From CAZCFB01 sp964511535 (GTDB taxonomy: Bacteria > Myxococcota_A > Polyangia > GCA-2747355 > CAZCFB01): a stretch of 64,000 nt of DNA. The translations under genes and the position numbers were made by a program. The notes below the pieces were generated by a model, which searched no databases, had not been told where the DNA came from, and saw only the letters and a list, made by a program, of their open reading frames with translations. The stretch spans positions 28,877-92,876 of the forward strand of contig CAZEFW010000012.1 of NCBI GenBank assembly GCA_964511535.1. The letters are read 5' to 3'. This document shows, one piece after another, positions 1 through 8,742 of the stretch (its first letter is position 1; the number at the start of each line of letters is the position of its first letter).

Positions 1-190
1 TCGGCTTTTTGACCCGCCTGTCCAGCGCCGCGAAGGCCAGCTCCGCGAGAGCCTCCTCCGAGCCGTGGTTCTCGTTGGTCATCAGGTCGAGGTTGCCGAT
101 CTTGATGTAGTAGAAGCCGCCGCGCCGGTAGAGGGTGAGCTTGCGCCCGTCGACGGTGAGGATCTGGTCGAGCTGCTCCAGGGGCTTCAT
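1..190 (-). CDS. spermidine-synthase-like protein, N-terminal part
   Basis: Only the first 63 codons lie in the window; the gene continues past position 1. The ATG is at 190-188, fifteen bases after the stop of the preceding IgGFc-like gene, so the two are probably cotranscribed. The visible protein begins MKPLEQLDQ and later has GSEEALAEL, which resembles the N-terminal strand region of spermidine-synthase-like methyltransferases (family consensus roughly PWE.LD...LxLxRR...IxxxxxxLMxxxxHGSEEALA). The catalytic methyltransferase domain is outside the window, so the identification rests on this short stretch and stays tentative. Confidence 0.5.
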   Translation of the reverse strand, partial: MKPLEQLDQILTVDGRKLTLYRRGGFYYIKIGNLDLMTNENHGSEEALAELAFAALDRRVKKP

Positions 191-204
191 GGCTGCGGCT
201 CCGC

Positions 205-2181
205 TTATTTGAGGTTGATCAGCGCCAGGTCAGTGCCGCCGGGGTAGCCGTAGCTGACGTAGGCGTCGAAGCCGTAGACCACCAGCCCCACCGGGCTGTC
301 GGCCTTGAGCCGGTGCACGCCGTCGTTCTGCTCGGCCGGCAGCAGGTTGTCGGGCGGCACCTTGCCCATCTGCACCAGCGGGAAGGAGAGCTGGCACTTG
401 TACGAGACATACTCGGTGTCCCCCACCTCCGACGGCTTGCGCACCTTGCCCACGGTCCCCACGGTGCAGCACAGCTTCTTGCCCAGGGTGGCATCGCACC
501 CGGCCTTGAGCAGCCGCCCGTCCAGGGTCACCCGGGTCCCCTTGGGCGCCGCCACCAGGATGTAGTCGAAGGAGTACTTGTCCGGCGTGAGGAACAGGTA
601 GTCCTTGCGGAACTGCTCCACCGGCGGCAGCAGGATGAAGCTCGGGTCGCCGCCCGGCAGCGTCGAGGGAATGCCCGCCTCGTCCTGGGCCGCCACGAAC
701 TGCCCCACCGAGACCGGCCCGTTGGCCTCGATGGTGAAGTCCCGGTCGGCGTCCAGCCGCTTGACCGTGCCGCGCGGCACGCTGAGCTGGGTGAACCCGG
801 GCAGGTTGGTCTTGACCAGCACCTGCTCGCCGGCGGCCAGCACCCGGAAGTACTCCTTCTCCGACTTGTTGACCGTGATGGTGGCGCCCGCCTGAAACAG
901 CGCCGCGGTGCGGGGCGGGGTCTTGATGGCGATGAAGACTTTGCCGAAGGTGGTCACCGGGAAGAGCTGCTGCTCCAGGTGATCGGCGCAGCACTTGCGC
1001 GTGGTCAGGTCCTTGAAGTCGGGCACGTCCGACGCCTCGGAGCCGGAGAAGACCACCACCGGCTTGTCGGTGTCGATGCGGGTGCCGGTGAAGTCAGCGT
1101 TGAAGCCGCCGGTCTCCAGGTTCAGCACGTCGTAGGGCCCGAGGGTGAACAGCAAGGTGTCGCCCTTCTTCTGGGCCTTCACCTTGCCCGCCTTGTCCGC
1201 GATGGTGGCGGTGCTCAGGGTCACCTTGATGTTGGTCTTGTCCCGGGTGCCCACGATGGTGAGGAAGGCGCGCAGGTCGTCGCCGAAGTTCTCCTTCGGG
1301 TTGGGCGAGGTGGCGATGGTCTGGGGCCAGCCCATGACCAGGTACGAGGCGCCGCGCTGGTTGGACGCGTCGGTGGTCAGCGCCGCGGTGGGCACCAGCA
1401 GCGACGCGTCGTTGGAGAAGACGCCGGCGTTGGACAGCGGGTTGAACTGGTAGGCGATGATCGGCGCGGTGGACTCGATCTTGTACGCGTTGGAGGTGAA
1501 GGCCGTGCCGCCGCCGGTGTTGTACTGGCCCTTGGGCGAGCCGTCCACCTCGCGGGCGGGCAGCAGCAGCACCTCCAAGCCGCCCGGCTTGACGGTGCGC
1601 TTGGTGAACTCCTTCATCTTTACCGCCGCGCCCGGTGCACCCTCGTTGATGGACACGGTGACCGACGCCGCAAGGGACGAGGGGTTGGACAGGGCGATGG
1701 CGAACTGCTGGGCCGCGGCGCTGCCGGAGCTGACCACCGCGTTGTCCAGGTCCACCGCCCAGTACTCGCACCCCACGTAGCTGCGGTTGCCGCGGGCCAG
1801 CTTGCAGGCGTCCACGCAGGTGGCCGCGTCGCAGATCTGCCCCTTGGCCGTGGAGCAGGTGCGCACCGGATTGGGCAAGAACGCGCTGCCAGTGGTGTTG
1901 CAGCGCATGACGTCCAGGCCCTTGCAGGTCAGCGCGTTGGGGTCGCAGAACAGGCAGCCGCTCTGGGTGCACTTCTTGCCGCTCAGCCCGCAGTCCTGCT
2001 CCACGATGTGGCCCGAGCCGTCGGGCACGCAGCGCATGGCGGTGAGGCCCACGCAGCGGTAGGTGCCGGGCTCGCACACCTGGTCGGCCGTGTCGGTGTT
2101 GGCGCAGGTGGTCAGCAACAGCCCGGCCACGGCCACGACTGCGGCTGCGGACTTATGGGCCGGCAACAGAGAAGATGTCAT
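205..2181 (-). CDS. IgGFc-binding-protein-like surface lipoprotein
   Basis: 658 residues. A hydrophobic N-terminus ends in LLLTTC near residue 26, a plausible lipobox. A Cys-rich stretch follows (about residues 35-130, with repeated C..G.Y.C-type segments), and then a long beta-rich region with YLVMGWP, PVVVFSGSEASDV and DYLFLTPDKY-type segments typical of the IgGFc-binding N-terminal domain of bacterial surface proteins. The role is probably adhesion or envelope structure, which is inference. The start overlaps the end of the upstream TIG lipoprotein gene by 29 bases, so the two are probably cotranscribed, or the true start is a slightly later GTG. Confidence 0.8.
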   Translation of the reverse strand: MTSSLLPAHKSAAAVVAVAGLLLTTCANTDTADQVCEPGTYRCVGLTAMRCVPDGSGHIVEQDCGLSGKKCTQSGCLFCDPNALTCKGLDVMRCNTTGSAFLPNPVRTCSTAKGQICDAATCVDACKLARGNRSYVGCEYWAVDLDNAVVSSGSAAAQQFAIALSNPSSLAASVTVSINEGAPGAAVKMKEFTKRTVKPGGLEVLLLPAREVDGSPKGQYNTGGGTAFTSNAYKIESTAPIIAYQFNPLSNAGVFSNDASLLVPTAALTTDASNQRGASYLVMGWPQTIATSPNPKENFGDDLRAFLTIVGTRDKTNIKVTLSTATIADKAGKVKAQKKGDTLLFTLGPYDVLNLETGGFNADFTGTRIDTDKPVVVFSGSEASDVPDFKDLTTRKCCADHLEQQLFPVTTFGKVFIAIKTPPRTAALFQAGATITVNKSEKEYFRVLAAGEQVLVKTNLPGFTQLSVPRGTVKRLDADRDFTIEANGPVSVGQFVAAQDEAGIPSTLPGGDPSFILLPPVEQFRKDYLFLTPDKYSFDYILVAAPKGTRVTLDGRLLKAGCDATLGKKLCCTVGTVGKVRKPSEVGDTEYVSYKCQLSFPLVQMGKVPPDNLLPAEQNDGVHRLKADSPVGLVVYGFDAYVSYGYPGGTDLALINLK

Positions 2182-4183
2182 AAGAGTAGCGGTCCCAGTA
2201 GCGGGTGGAGAGGTGCGAGTAGGTGAAGTTGTCGAACTTGAAGCCGGGCAGGCGCGCCAGGTACTGCACCCAGACCAGCGGCCCCGAGGGCCAGGCCGGC
2301 AGGCCGAGGGTGGCCGGGTCAGGCAGCTTGGCGATGGTCACGTCCCCCGGCGCGTAGAAGCGCCACACCGGCGTCTGGTCGGTCTTGCGCAGGATCACCA
2401 CCGACAGGCTCGCCTTGCCGCCGGTGTAGGCCCAGGCCAGGGTGTTGCCCTGGATCTTGCCCCCCGGGCCCGGCTTGATCTGCCGCGGAACGCCGAGGAA
2501 CTGGTCGGCCACGATCTCTCCGCCCTTGGGCAGGGTCATCTTCACCGTGGCCACGGTGAAGGGCAGCTCGCTCTTGGTCTGGTTGTTGCTGATGCGCACC
2601 TCGGCGGTGTAGGTGGCGTCGATGAGCCCCTGATGGTTGAACGCAGGCAGCCGCCCGTAGGCCAGCTGGTCCGGCACGCCGTCGCCCTTGAGCTCGGAGT
2701 CGGGGCGCATCACCAGGCCGTCGGCCCCCACGTCGATGGCCAGGCGCACGCGGTAGCGCGGCAGGTCCACCGGCGCGTCCTTGATGCGGACCTTCACCCG
2801 CTCGGTGAGCGGGATGTTCATCTTGATGTTGGCGAACACCACGTCGCCCGGGCCCACCACGACGCCGCGGGTGATGCCCATGACGTAGGGCTGGAAGGAG
2901 CCGCTGGTCTTGTTGTAGATGCCGGCGATGGCGTAGACCGCCATGGAGCCGCTGCGGCCGTACATGGTGTACTCCCACGCCGTGGAGCCGTCGGAGGTGT
3001 AGTCCACGTAGGTGCCGGTGCCCAGCGATGGCGCGCCCCAGGCCATGGACGGCACCGATGTGTATACGTAGGCCCGCTTGACCTGGTTCTTGCTCTTGGG
3101 CTCGGGCACCAGCTTCCACTTGGTGCTGCCCACGCCGGTGGCGCCGCCGAACATGATGCTGCCCTTGATCACGCCCGGCGACTGACCCGGCGGCAGGGGC
3201 CCAGGCTGGGGGCGCGGCAGGGGCGTGAGGAAGATGGTCACGTCCCGGGCGTCGAAGGCGAGGATGGAGGCGGACTCGAAGCCCTTGGCCCCGGCGGTGA
3301 CGCTCACCTTGCCCGACAGCTTGCTGTTGGTCAGCACCGCGGTGCCGGTGCCGTCGGTGACGGCGGACAGGGTTAGGGTCCGCTCCTTCTGGGCCACCAC
3401 CTTCGCCCCGGTGATGGGGCTGCGGTTGTAGGTGTTGAGCACCGACACCGTGAGCGTGCCCTTGAGCGGCCCGCCCCCCAGCCCCCCGTTGCGCGGGTTG
3501 GAGGCCTGGTAGTAGGTGAACGCCTCGCGGACCGTGGTGGTCGTTCCGCCCTCGGACAGCTCCAGGTGCGCGGGGCCGGTGCGGTCGGTCTTGGGGGTCA
3601 CCGCCTTGAGCACCGACGCGCTGACGACGGTGACGTCGGTCATGGCCAGCCCGCCCAGCTTGAGCGTGGTGGCGCTGGAGAAGGCCAGGCCGCTGGCCTG
3701 GACCGTGACCAGGGTGCCGCCCGCCACGGGCCCCGACGATGGATCCAGCAGGATCGAGTCGTAGGTGTAGCCCGCCTTGAGGGTGGCGCTGCTGCCGCCC
3801 TTGCTCAGGGTCACCGTGACGTCGGCTGTGCCTGGCTTGCCCGCCGGGGTGACGATCTTGAGCGCCTGGGGGCTGACCAGCACGATCTTGGTGGGGTCCA
3901 CCGATACGCCGCCGATCTTCACCGCGGCGGACTTGTTGAAGCCGAGGCCGGTGATGTAAGTCTCGGTGCCGCCGGTGAACGGCCCGTGGTTCGGCTTGAT
4001 GCCCGTGACCGCGAAGCTGGTGCCGGGCGCCAGGTCGGCGTCCACTCCGAGGCCGTCGGGGGCCCACACCTCGCCGTCGGTGGTGTTCACCGGCACCAGG
4101 GCGCGGATGATGTCCTCGGCGCAGCCGCCCAGGGGCAGCGAGAGTAACAGCAGGATTAGCAGTGTGAGGCGAGCGCGATTCAT
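2153..4183 (-). CDS. TIG/IPT-domain lipoprotein
   Basis: 676 residues from the ATG at 4183. This start gives a clean lipoprotein signal (hydrophobic Leu run ending LPLGGC, Cys at residue 21). The open frame extends upstream to 5578, but that part is low-complexity, lies antisense to a membrane-protein gene and lacks a signal. Residues about 50-225 contain two TIG/IPT immunoglobulin-like repeats (PNHGPFTGGTETYITGLGF and PSSGPVAGGTLVTVQASGL). A carboxypeptidase-regulatory-like beta domain follows (about 240-310, SPITGAKVVAQ), then a Pro-rich linker and a beta-rich C-terminal half of unknown function. It is probably exported to the outer membrane or surface together with the downstream IgGFc-like protein. 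Confidence 0.8.
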   Translation of the reverse strand: MNRARLTLLILLLLSLPLGGCAEDIIRALVPVNTTDGEVWAPDGLGVDADLAPGTSFAVTGIKPNHGPFTGGTETYITGLGFNKSAAVKIGGVSVDPTKIVLVSPQALKIVTPAGKPGTADVTVTLSKGGSSATLKAGYTYDSILLDPSSGPVAGGTLVTVQASGLAFSSATTLKLGGLAMTDVTVVSASVLKAVTPKTDRTGPAHLELSEGGTTTTVREAFTYYQASNPRNGGLGGGPLKGTLTVSVLNTYNRSPITGAKVVAQKERTLTLSAVTDGTGTAVLTNSKLSGKVSVTAGAKGFESASILAFDARDVTIFLTPLPRPQPGPLPPGQSPGVIKGSIMFGGATGVGSTKWKLVPEPKSKNQVKRAYVYTSVPSMAWGAPSLGTGTYVDYTSDGSTAWEYTMYGRSGSMAVYAIAGIYNKTSGSFQPYVMGITRGVVVGPGDVVFANIKMNIPLTERVKVRIKDAPVDLPRYRVRLAIDVGADGLVMRPDSELKGDGVPDQLAYGRLPAFNHQGLIDATYTAEVRISNNQTKSELPFTVATVKMTLPKGGEIVADQFLGVPRQIKPGPGGKIQGNTLAWAYTGGKASLSVVILRKTDQTPVWRFYAPGDVTIAKLPDPATLGLPAWPSGPLVWVQYLARLPGFKFDNFTYSHLSTRYWDRYSYDIFSVAGP

Positions 4184-4288
4184 GGTCAGCAGAAAGCTTA
4201 GCCCAACAATCCTTCGGGTACTACTTCGGGGGTGATGTGCCGGGATGGATGTTACCCTCAGAGCACCCGACGGCTTCACGGAGCGCCA

Positions 4289-5827
4289 GTGCAGGTCCAA
4301 CTCGACAATCGCGCGGTCCCGGTCCGGTGGCTGGTGCTGCTCGGCTGCCTGCACCTGGTGCTGTTGTGGGTGACCACCAGCCGGACCGCGGTGTGGGGCG
4401 ACGCGCTGCAGCTTTACAAGGCGGCCGCCTCGCTGGTGGAGGCCGGCACGCCGAGGGTGCCGGCGGGCATGCACGCCGACGTGATCCAGGGCCAGGACGG
4501 CGGGCACTACACCAAGTACTCGCTGGCGCCCATCGCCAACTGCGTGCCGGTGGTGGGAGCCTACCGGCTGGGCAAGGCGCTGACCGGCGGCCAGCGCGAC
4601 GGGATCACAGCCCTGCTGGTGGGGCTGTGGCCCGCGGTGGTGGGCGCGGCCATGGCGGTGGGCTTCGCGCTGCTGCTGCTGGCGTTCGGCGCCGGGCGGC
4701 GGGCGGCGGCGCTCTGCTCGCTGGCGCTCACCTTTTGCACGCCGCTGTGGATCTACCATCGCAGCCTGTACGGCGAGGGATTGCAGGCGGCGCTCTACGT
4801 CTGGACCCTGCTGTGCTGGATCATGGCTGCGCGCACCGGGAGCAAGGGGTGGACCGCGGCAGGCGGCGCGCTGGCGGGGCTGTGCCTCAACGCCAAGCCG
4901 ACCCTGGTGGTGCTCTGCATCGCCGCAGTGGCGCATTACCTGTGGACCCGACGGGGCAAGCCGAAGCCGCTGCTCTTTGCGCTGCTCCCTTTCGCGCCGC
5001 TGCTGGCCGCCTGGCTCTGGTACAACGCCCTGCGCTACGGCTCGTTTTTGGCGCTGGGCTACACCCGCGGCCGGGACACCACCCTCGGGTTTGGCACGCC
5101 GCTGCTGTCCGGGCTGTACGGCCTGCTGCTGAGCAGCGGCAAGAGCGTGCTGCTCTACGCGCCCGGGCTCTTTCCGTCGCTGGCGGCGGCTCCTGAGTTG
5201 CTGCGAAAGCGGCGCGGGGAGGCCGGCGTGCTCGTCCTGCCTGCCCTGGCCATGCTCTTCATGGTAGCGGGGTGGTGGGCCTGGCACGGCGACTGGGCCT
5301 GGGGCCCGCGGCTGGTCATGCCGCTGCTGCCGGCGCTGATGCTGCCCCTGGCGGCTGCCCTGGAGCGCGGCGGCCGCTGGCGCGCGGTGGTGCTCATGGC
5401 CGCCGCCACCGGGCTGCTGGTCAACCTGCCCGGGGTGCTGATCCACGAGGCGCACTACCCGAGCATCGTCACCGAGATGCAGCGGTCGATCTACCAGGCA
5501 GGGCCAGGCGCCGACCCGGTGCGGGACGACATGCTGATGCCCCACTTCGTGCCCGAGTTCAGCCCGGTGGTGGCGCACCTGTGGCTGCTGGCCAGCCTGG
5601 CCCTGGGCCGCAAGTGGGCCGCGGAAAATCCCCCCTGGCGCAGCCTGGCCGTGCCCGCCTGGCGGCCGAAGGAGCAGCTGATGCCCCGGGGGCTGAACCT
5701 GTGGTTCAACGGCTCGGCCGGCTGCTGGGCCGCGGCGGCGGCGCTGCTGGCCCTCGCGGCCTGGCTAACCTCGCGCCTCAGGCGCGATCTGCCGGAACGA
5801 AGGGACGACGAAACGACGGTCCCCTGA
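4289..5827 (+). CDS. polytopic membrane protein, GT-C glycosyltransferase-like
   Basis: About 512 residues from a GTG at 4289, which has GGAG six bases upstream. An in-frame GTG-ATG pair at 4232/4235 would add 19 residues but has a poor ribosome site and lies before the first membrane helix. The protein has roughly nine to eleven hydrophobic helices. The first periplasmic loop carries WGDALQLYKAA and HYTKYSL, the arrangement of GT-C glycosyltransferases, which use polyprenyl-phosphate sugars. A specific family cannot be assigned by eye. It is divergent from the TIG lipoprotein gene, 105 bases away. The end (CTSR-like basic tail) follows a last helix. Confidence 0.65.
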   Translation: MQVQLDNRAVPVRWLVLLGCLHLVLLWVTTSRTAVWGDALQLYKAAASLVEAGTPRVPAGMHADVIQGQDGGHYTKYSLAPIANCVPVVGAYRLGKALTGGQRDGITALLVGLWPAVVGAAMAVGFALLLLAFGAGRRAAALCSLALTFCTPLWIYHRSLYGEGLQAALYVWTLLCWIMAARTGSKGWTAAGGALAGLCLNAKPTLVVLCIAAVAHYLWTRRGKPKPLLFALLPFAPLLAAWLWYNALRYGSFLALGYTRGRDTTLGFGTPLLSGLYGLLLSSGKSVLLYAPGLFPSLAAAPELLRKRRGEAGVLVLPALAMLFMVAGWWAWHGDWAWGPRLVMPLLPALMLPLAAALERGGRWRAVVLMAAATGLLVNLPGVLIHEAHYPSIVTEMQRSIYQAGPGADPVRDDMLMPHFVPEFSPVVAHLWLLASLALGRKWAAENPPWRSLAVPAWRPKEQLMPRGLNLWFNGSAGCWAAAAALLALAAWLTSRLRRDLPERRDDETTVP

Positions 5828-5919
5828 ACATCCGGGGGGGCAACGGCCACTAATTAGGCGTTGATGGATCATCGCGACGTTACCCGTGAGCGTCAGGGTG
5901 CGCAGGCAAGGGAGGGCCC

Positions 5920-8085
5920 ATGAGTATCAGCATCGGCTTGGCAGGCAGGGGCGGAACGACCCCAGGTCTCATCATCGGTTGTGCGCTGCTGTTCCTGATG
6001 GGATGCGAGGACGATGACAAGGCGAACGCCGCCCACGACGCCGCCGTGGCCGACATGCACGCGGATGCCGCCGTGGCCGACATGCAGGCGGATGCCGCCG
6101 TGGCCGACATACAGGCGGATACCGCTCTTGCCGACCTGCAGGCGGATGCTGCTCTTGCCGACATGCAGGCGAGTGATGGGCCTGCTGATAGTGCGCCAGC
6201 CGATGTCCTCACGCCCGACGCCGGCTCAATCGACGCGCAACAGCCCGACATGACCCCCGCAGATCAGATGGCAGGCAGCGATATCGTCCTCCCCGGTGTC
6301 CCGCTCAGGACGATCCTCTACCTCACCGGCGCGAATTATCAGGCGCTGACTGCGAAGACCATCAAATCAGATGGCACCGCCGCGGCGGCGGCCCAAGTTT
6401 TTCCAAACTCTCTGGAATTCAGCAGGCTCTACCTGGGAAGGAGCCTGTTCCCTTCCGTCGATCCATCCTCGCCGGGGATCGTCACGGAGGTGGAGGCGGA
6501 CTTCCGGGCCGTCAAGCTACCCGCCAACAAGGGCCTCGTGCTACGAACAAGGTATGCTGGCAAGCAGGAGACTGCCTTTTACCTGGTCAAGCCTGACGGG
6601 AAGGTCTCGCTCCTCGATAAATTCTCGTCCCACGGGAAGGTCCTCACATTCAACCAGACATCCACCGTCTTTGCTGTTTATTACTTGGATGCACAGAAAT
6701 ACCAGTATGGCTTCAAGCTGATCCGCGTCGATGGAAAAAAGTTCAAGGCCAACAATTCCACTGTTTGCACCCTTGTGTCCGCGGTTCAAAACCTCTGGGT
6801 CCCCTACCCTGAGGTGCCTGTTTTCTCAAATGGCAAGCTCTGGTTCAGGGGCAAGATAGGCAAGAAGCAATACCTGCTGTCTGCGCCTCTCGATTGTACG
6901 GGCAAGGCGTCCATCGCAAAACTGGCCCAAGTTGGCGGAGCGAGCCCTGTCTATATTGGAGAGATGCTTCTCTCCGCCGATGGAAACAGCCTGTTGTTTA
7001 CTGCAGGGAATTCCTACTGGAACAACGATATCCTCGTAGTCGATACAAAGACGGGCGCGTGCAAGAACATTACAAAGAAGCCCGGAAGCTACGCCAACGA
7101 TACGATCTACTTGTTCGCAGATATCTCTCTTTCGCCTAAAAACAAGTACATGGCTTACTCGAGGAGAGGAAAAGTCTCTCCCGGACTCTATATAAGAGCG
7201 ACGGGTCTGAGCAAGCCGGAGGTGAAGATCAGCACCCCTGTCAATTTCTCCACCAAGGGGTCTCTCTCCTGGTTTTTCGAGGCCTTGCACTGGGACAGTG
7301 ATGATGACCTGCTGTTCTGGGCCGGTGTCACGCAAAATGGCGACTATGGCGCAGATATGTATCACCTCAAGGTCTCCACTGGCCTCGTCACCAACCTGAC
7401 CAAGACAGGAGGGCTCACCAGGCCGTTTAGCAAGGCAGGAGAGCTTCGACCCAACGGTGCTTGGATCTCCCCAAATGGAAAGTACTACTACTTTAAAAAG
7501 TGCGACAAGCAACTCTTTTGCAGCATCGGGTCCCTGGAGAGGAGCACGCTGAAGTACAAGGACATCATGCCCGGCCTGGTCATGGGATATTCCCACCGCG
7601 CCGCGCCGGAGTTTTTGGACGCTCCCGCCGGCAAGCCTGAGCTGGTGTTCCTTGAAGCTGCCAAGAAATACTCGTCCACGTCGGACCTGTACTACTTCAA
7701 CCAGAACAAGGCCACGGTGGCCAAGAGCCTCACATCGTTTTCCGGAAAGAGCGAGCTTGAAGGATTTCATCTCAACAGCAGCGGGACGTTAATCGCGTTC
7801 GAGATGAATCCCGGAAAGGGGTGGTGGGACAAGTACCTCCTCGAGGTAAACATCGGCGGCACGCCAAAGCTGCACAAGCTGACCAAGTCCGCCGGATACA
7901 ACTCCTGGATGACCGGCTTCATCGACAGCGACAAGGCGCTGATCTGGGGACACGCCAAGCCCCCCGGCTACTACATCGGGGACGACTATGACAAGGCCGA
8001 GCTCCGCATCTCCACCACCGACGGCAAGGTCACCAAGGTCATCGACCCCGTGAAGGGATTCAAGAGCGTGCTGGCCATCTACTGA
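5920..8085 (+). CDS. lipoprotein with PD40/TolB-like beta-propeller
   Basis: 721 residues, with ATG preceded by GGGAGGGCCC. The signal ends LLFLMGC (Cys29). Residues 41-84 are five copies of a 9-residue Ala/Asp repeat (ADMQADAAV), probably a flexible surface stalk, followed by a second Asp/Pro/Ala linker to about residue 125. The rest has recurring blade-like segments (LSADGNSLLFTAG, LSPKNKYMAYSRRG, ISPNGKYYYFKK, LNSSGTLIAFEM), as in PD40/WD40-like propellers. Unlike its neighbours it uses many A/T-ending codons, so its GC is visibly lower, a possible sign of transfer or relaxed selection. No enzymatic function is evident. Confidence 0.75.
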   Translation: MSISIGLAGRGGTTPGLIIGCALLFLMGCEDDDKANAAHDAAVADMHADAAVADMQADAAVADIQADTALADLQADAALADMQASDGPADSAPADVLTPDAGSIDAQQPDMTPADQMAGSDIVLPGVPLRTILYLTGANYQALTAKTIKSDGTAAAAAQVFPNSLEFSRLYLGRSLFPSVDPSSPGIVTEVEADFRAVKLPANKGLVLRTRYAGKQETAFYLVKPDGKVSLLDKFSSHGKVLTFNQTSTVFAVYYLDAQKYQYGFKLIRVDGKKFKANNSTVCTLVSAVQNLWVPYPEVPVFSNGKLWFRGKIGKKQYLLSAPLDCTGKASIAKLAQVGGASPVYIGEMLLSADGNSLLFTAGNSYWNNDILVVDTKTGACKNITKKPGSYANDTIYLFADISLSPKNKYMAYSRRGKVSPGLYIRATGLSKPEVKISTPVNFSTKGSLSWFFEALHWDSDDDLLFWAGVTQNGDYGADMYHLKVSTGLVTNLTKTGGLTRPFSKAGELRPNGAWISPNGKYYYFKKCDKQLFCSIGSLERSTLKYKDIMPGLVMGYSHRAAPEFLDAPAGKPELVFLEAAKKYSSTSDLYYFNQNKATVAKSLTSFSGKSELEGFHLNSSGTLIAFEMNPGKGWWDKYLLEVNIGGTPKLHKLTKSAGYNSWMTGFIDSDKALIWGHAKPPGYYIGDDYDKAELRISTTDGKVTKVIDPVKGFKSVLAIY
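6040..6171 (+). repeat. 27-bp tandem repeat in coding sequence
   Basis: Nearly five copies of a 27-base unit (core GCCGTGGCCGACATGCAGGC) encode ADMQADAAV-type nonapeptides. The first three copies are nearly identical at the DNA level and the last two have drifted (ATACAG, CTGCAG, GCTCTT), as expected for an array that expands and contracts by slippage. Confidence 0.85.
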
Positions 8086-8094
8086 GGTGGCGCA

Positions 8095-8112
8095 GGCCCG
8101 GTCGACCGGGCC
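8095..8112. terminator. bidirectional terminator between convergent genes
   Basis: A perfect 18-base palindrome, GGCCCGGTCGACCGGGCC, sits nine bases after the propeller lipoprotein stop and 26 bases from the stop of the opposing gene. A pyrimidine run (CCTCCTCTTT) follows on the plus strand. The position and shape suit intrinsic termination, although the T tract is short. Confidence 0.55.
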
Positions 8113-8138
8113 CCTCCTCTTTGAAACAGAAGCCTGAG

Positions 8139-8738
8139 CTACGCCAGCCCCAGCCCCAGGGCGAACAGCACCCAGCCCGTCGCCACCACCCCAAGGAGCG
8201 GCCAGAACCTGCGGCGCACCAGGGTCAGGTCCGACTTCAACCCGCGCAGCAGCAGCAGCACTGCGCCCGCCAGCCACACGCCCAGGCCGGCCAGCGCCAC
8301 CACCACCCAGCCGGTGGACGGATCCCGGGGCGCGCCCAGGCGCGCTCGCGAGACCGCGCCCCCGTTGAGCGCCGCGATGCGGTCGTTGGCCTCTGACAGC
8401 TCCGTCGAAAGCGGCTGCATCCAACCGGTGCGCAGCACCAGCGCCGCCGTGCGCAGCTCGCGCCAGCTCTGCAACGCCGCGTCCCGGTCGCCCCCCGCCT
8501 CCTGGGCCCGGGCCAGCGCGGCCAGCTCCCCGGCCGCGGCGCTGACCCACGGGTTGCCCGGCAGGTAATGCGCCATGGCCCGTCGCAGGTGCCGCGCCTG
8601 CGCCTCCGCATCGCCGGCGGCGGCGGCCGCCCGCGCCACGCCGAGCTCCTCATGGGCCAGCAGCAACATGCGCGCGCTCAACGCCGCCAGGGTGAGCAGC
8701 ACCCCCGCCAGCACCAGCGTCCCGCCGCGGGAGCGCAT
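8139..8738 (-). CDS. membrane protein of ABC exporter operon
   Basis: 199 residues, unrecognised. One N-terminal membrane helix (about residues 6-28) is followed by an Ala/Arg-rich helical segment with TPR-like spacing (about 30-110) and two C-terminal helices (about 142-160 and 175-198). It starts four bases after the stop of the ABC-2 permease gene, so it is the third gene of that operon and likely an accessory part of the exporter. The helical extracytoplasmic region could scaffold or sense substrate, which is inference. Confidence 0.7.
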   Translation of the reverse strand: MRSRGGTLVLAGVLLTLAALSARMLLLAHEELGVARAAAAAGDAEAQARHLRRAMAHYLPGNPWVSAAAGELAALARAQEAGGDRDAALQSWRELRTAALVLRTGWMQPLSTELSEANDRIAALNGGAVSRARLGAPRDPSTGWVVVALAGLGVWLAGAVLLLLRGLKSDLTLVRRRFWPLLGVVATGWVLFALGLGLA

Positions 8739-8742
8739 TGAA

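Noticed and set aside
313..2226. 637-residue open frame on the plus strand
   Set aside because: Antisense to the IgGFc-like gene in GC-rich sequence; composition is His/Gly/Arg/Val-heavy, with no signal or domain.
4184..5578. N-terminal extension of the TIG lipoprotein frame
   Set aside because: Antisense to the membrane-protein gene, low complexity and Gln/Arg-rich, and it would bury the lipoprotein signal.
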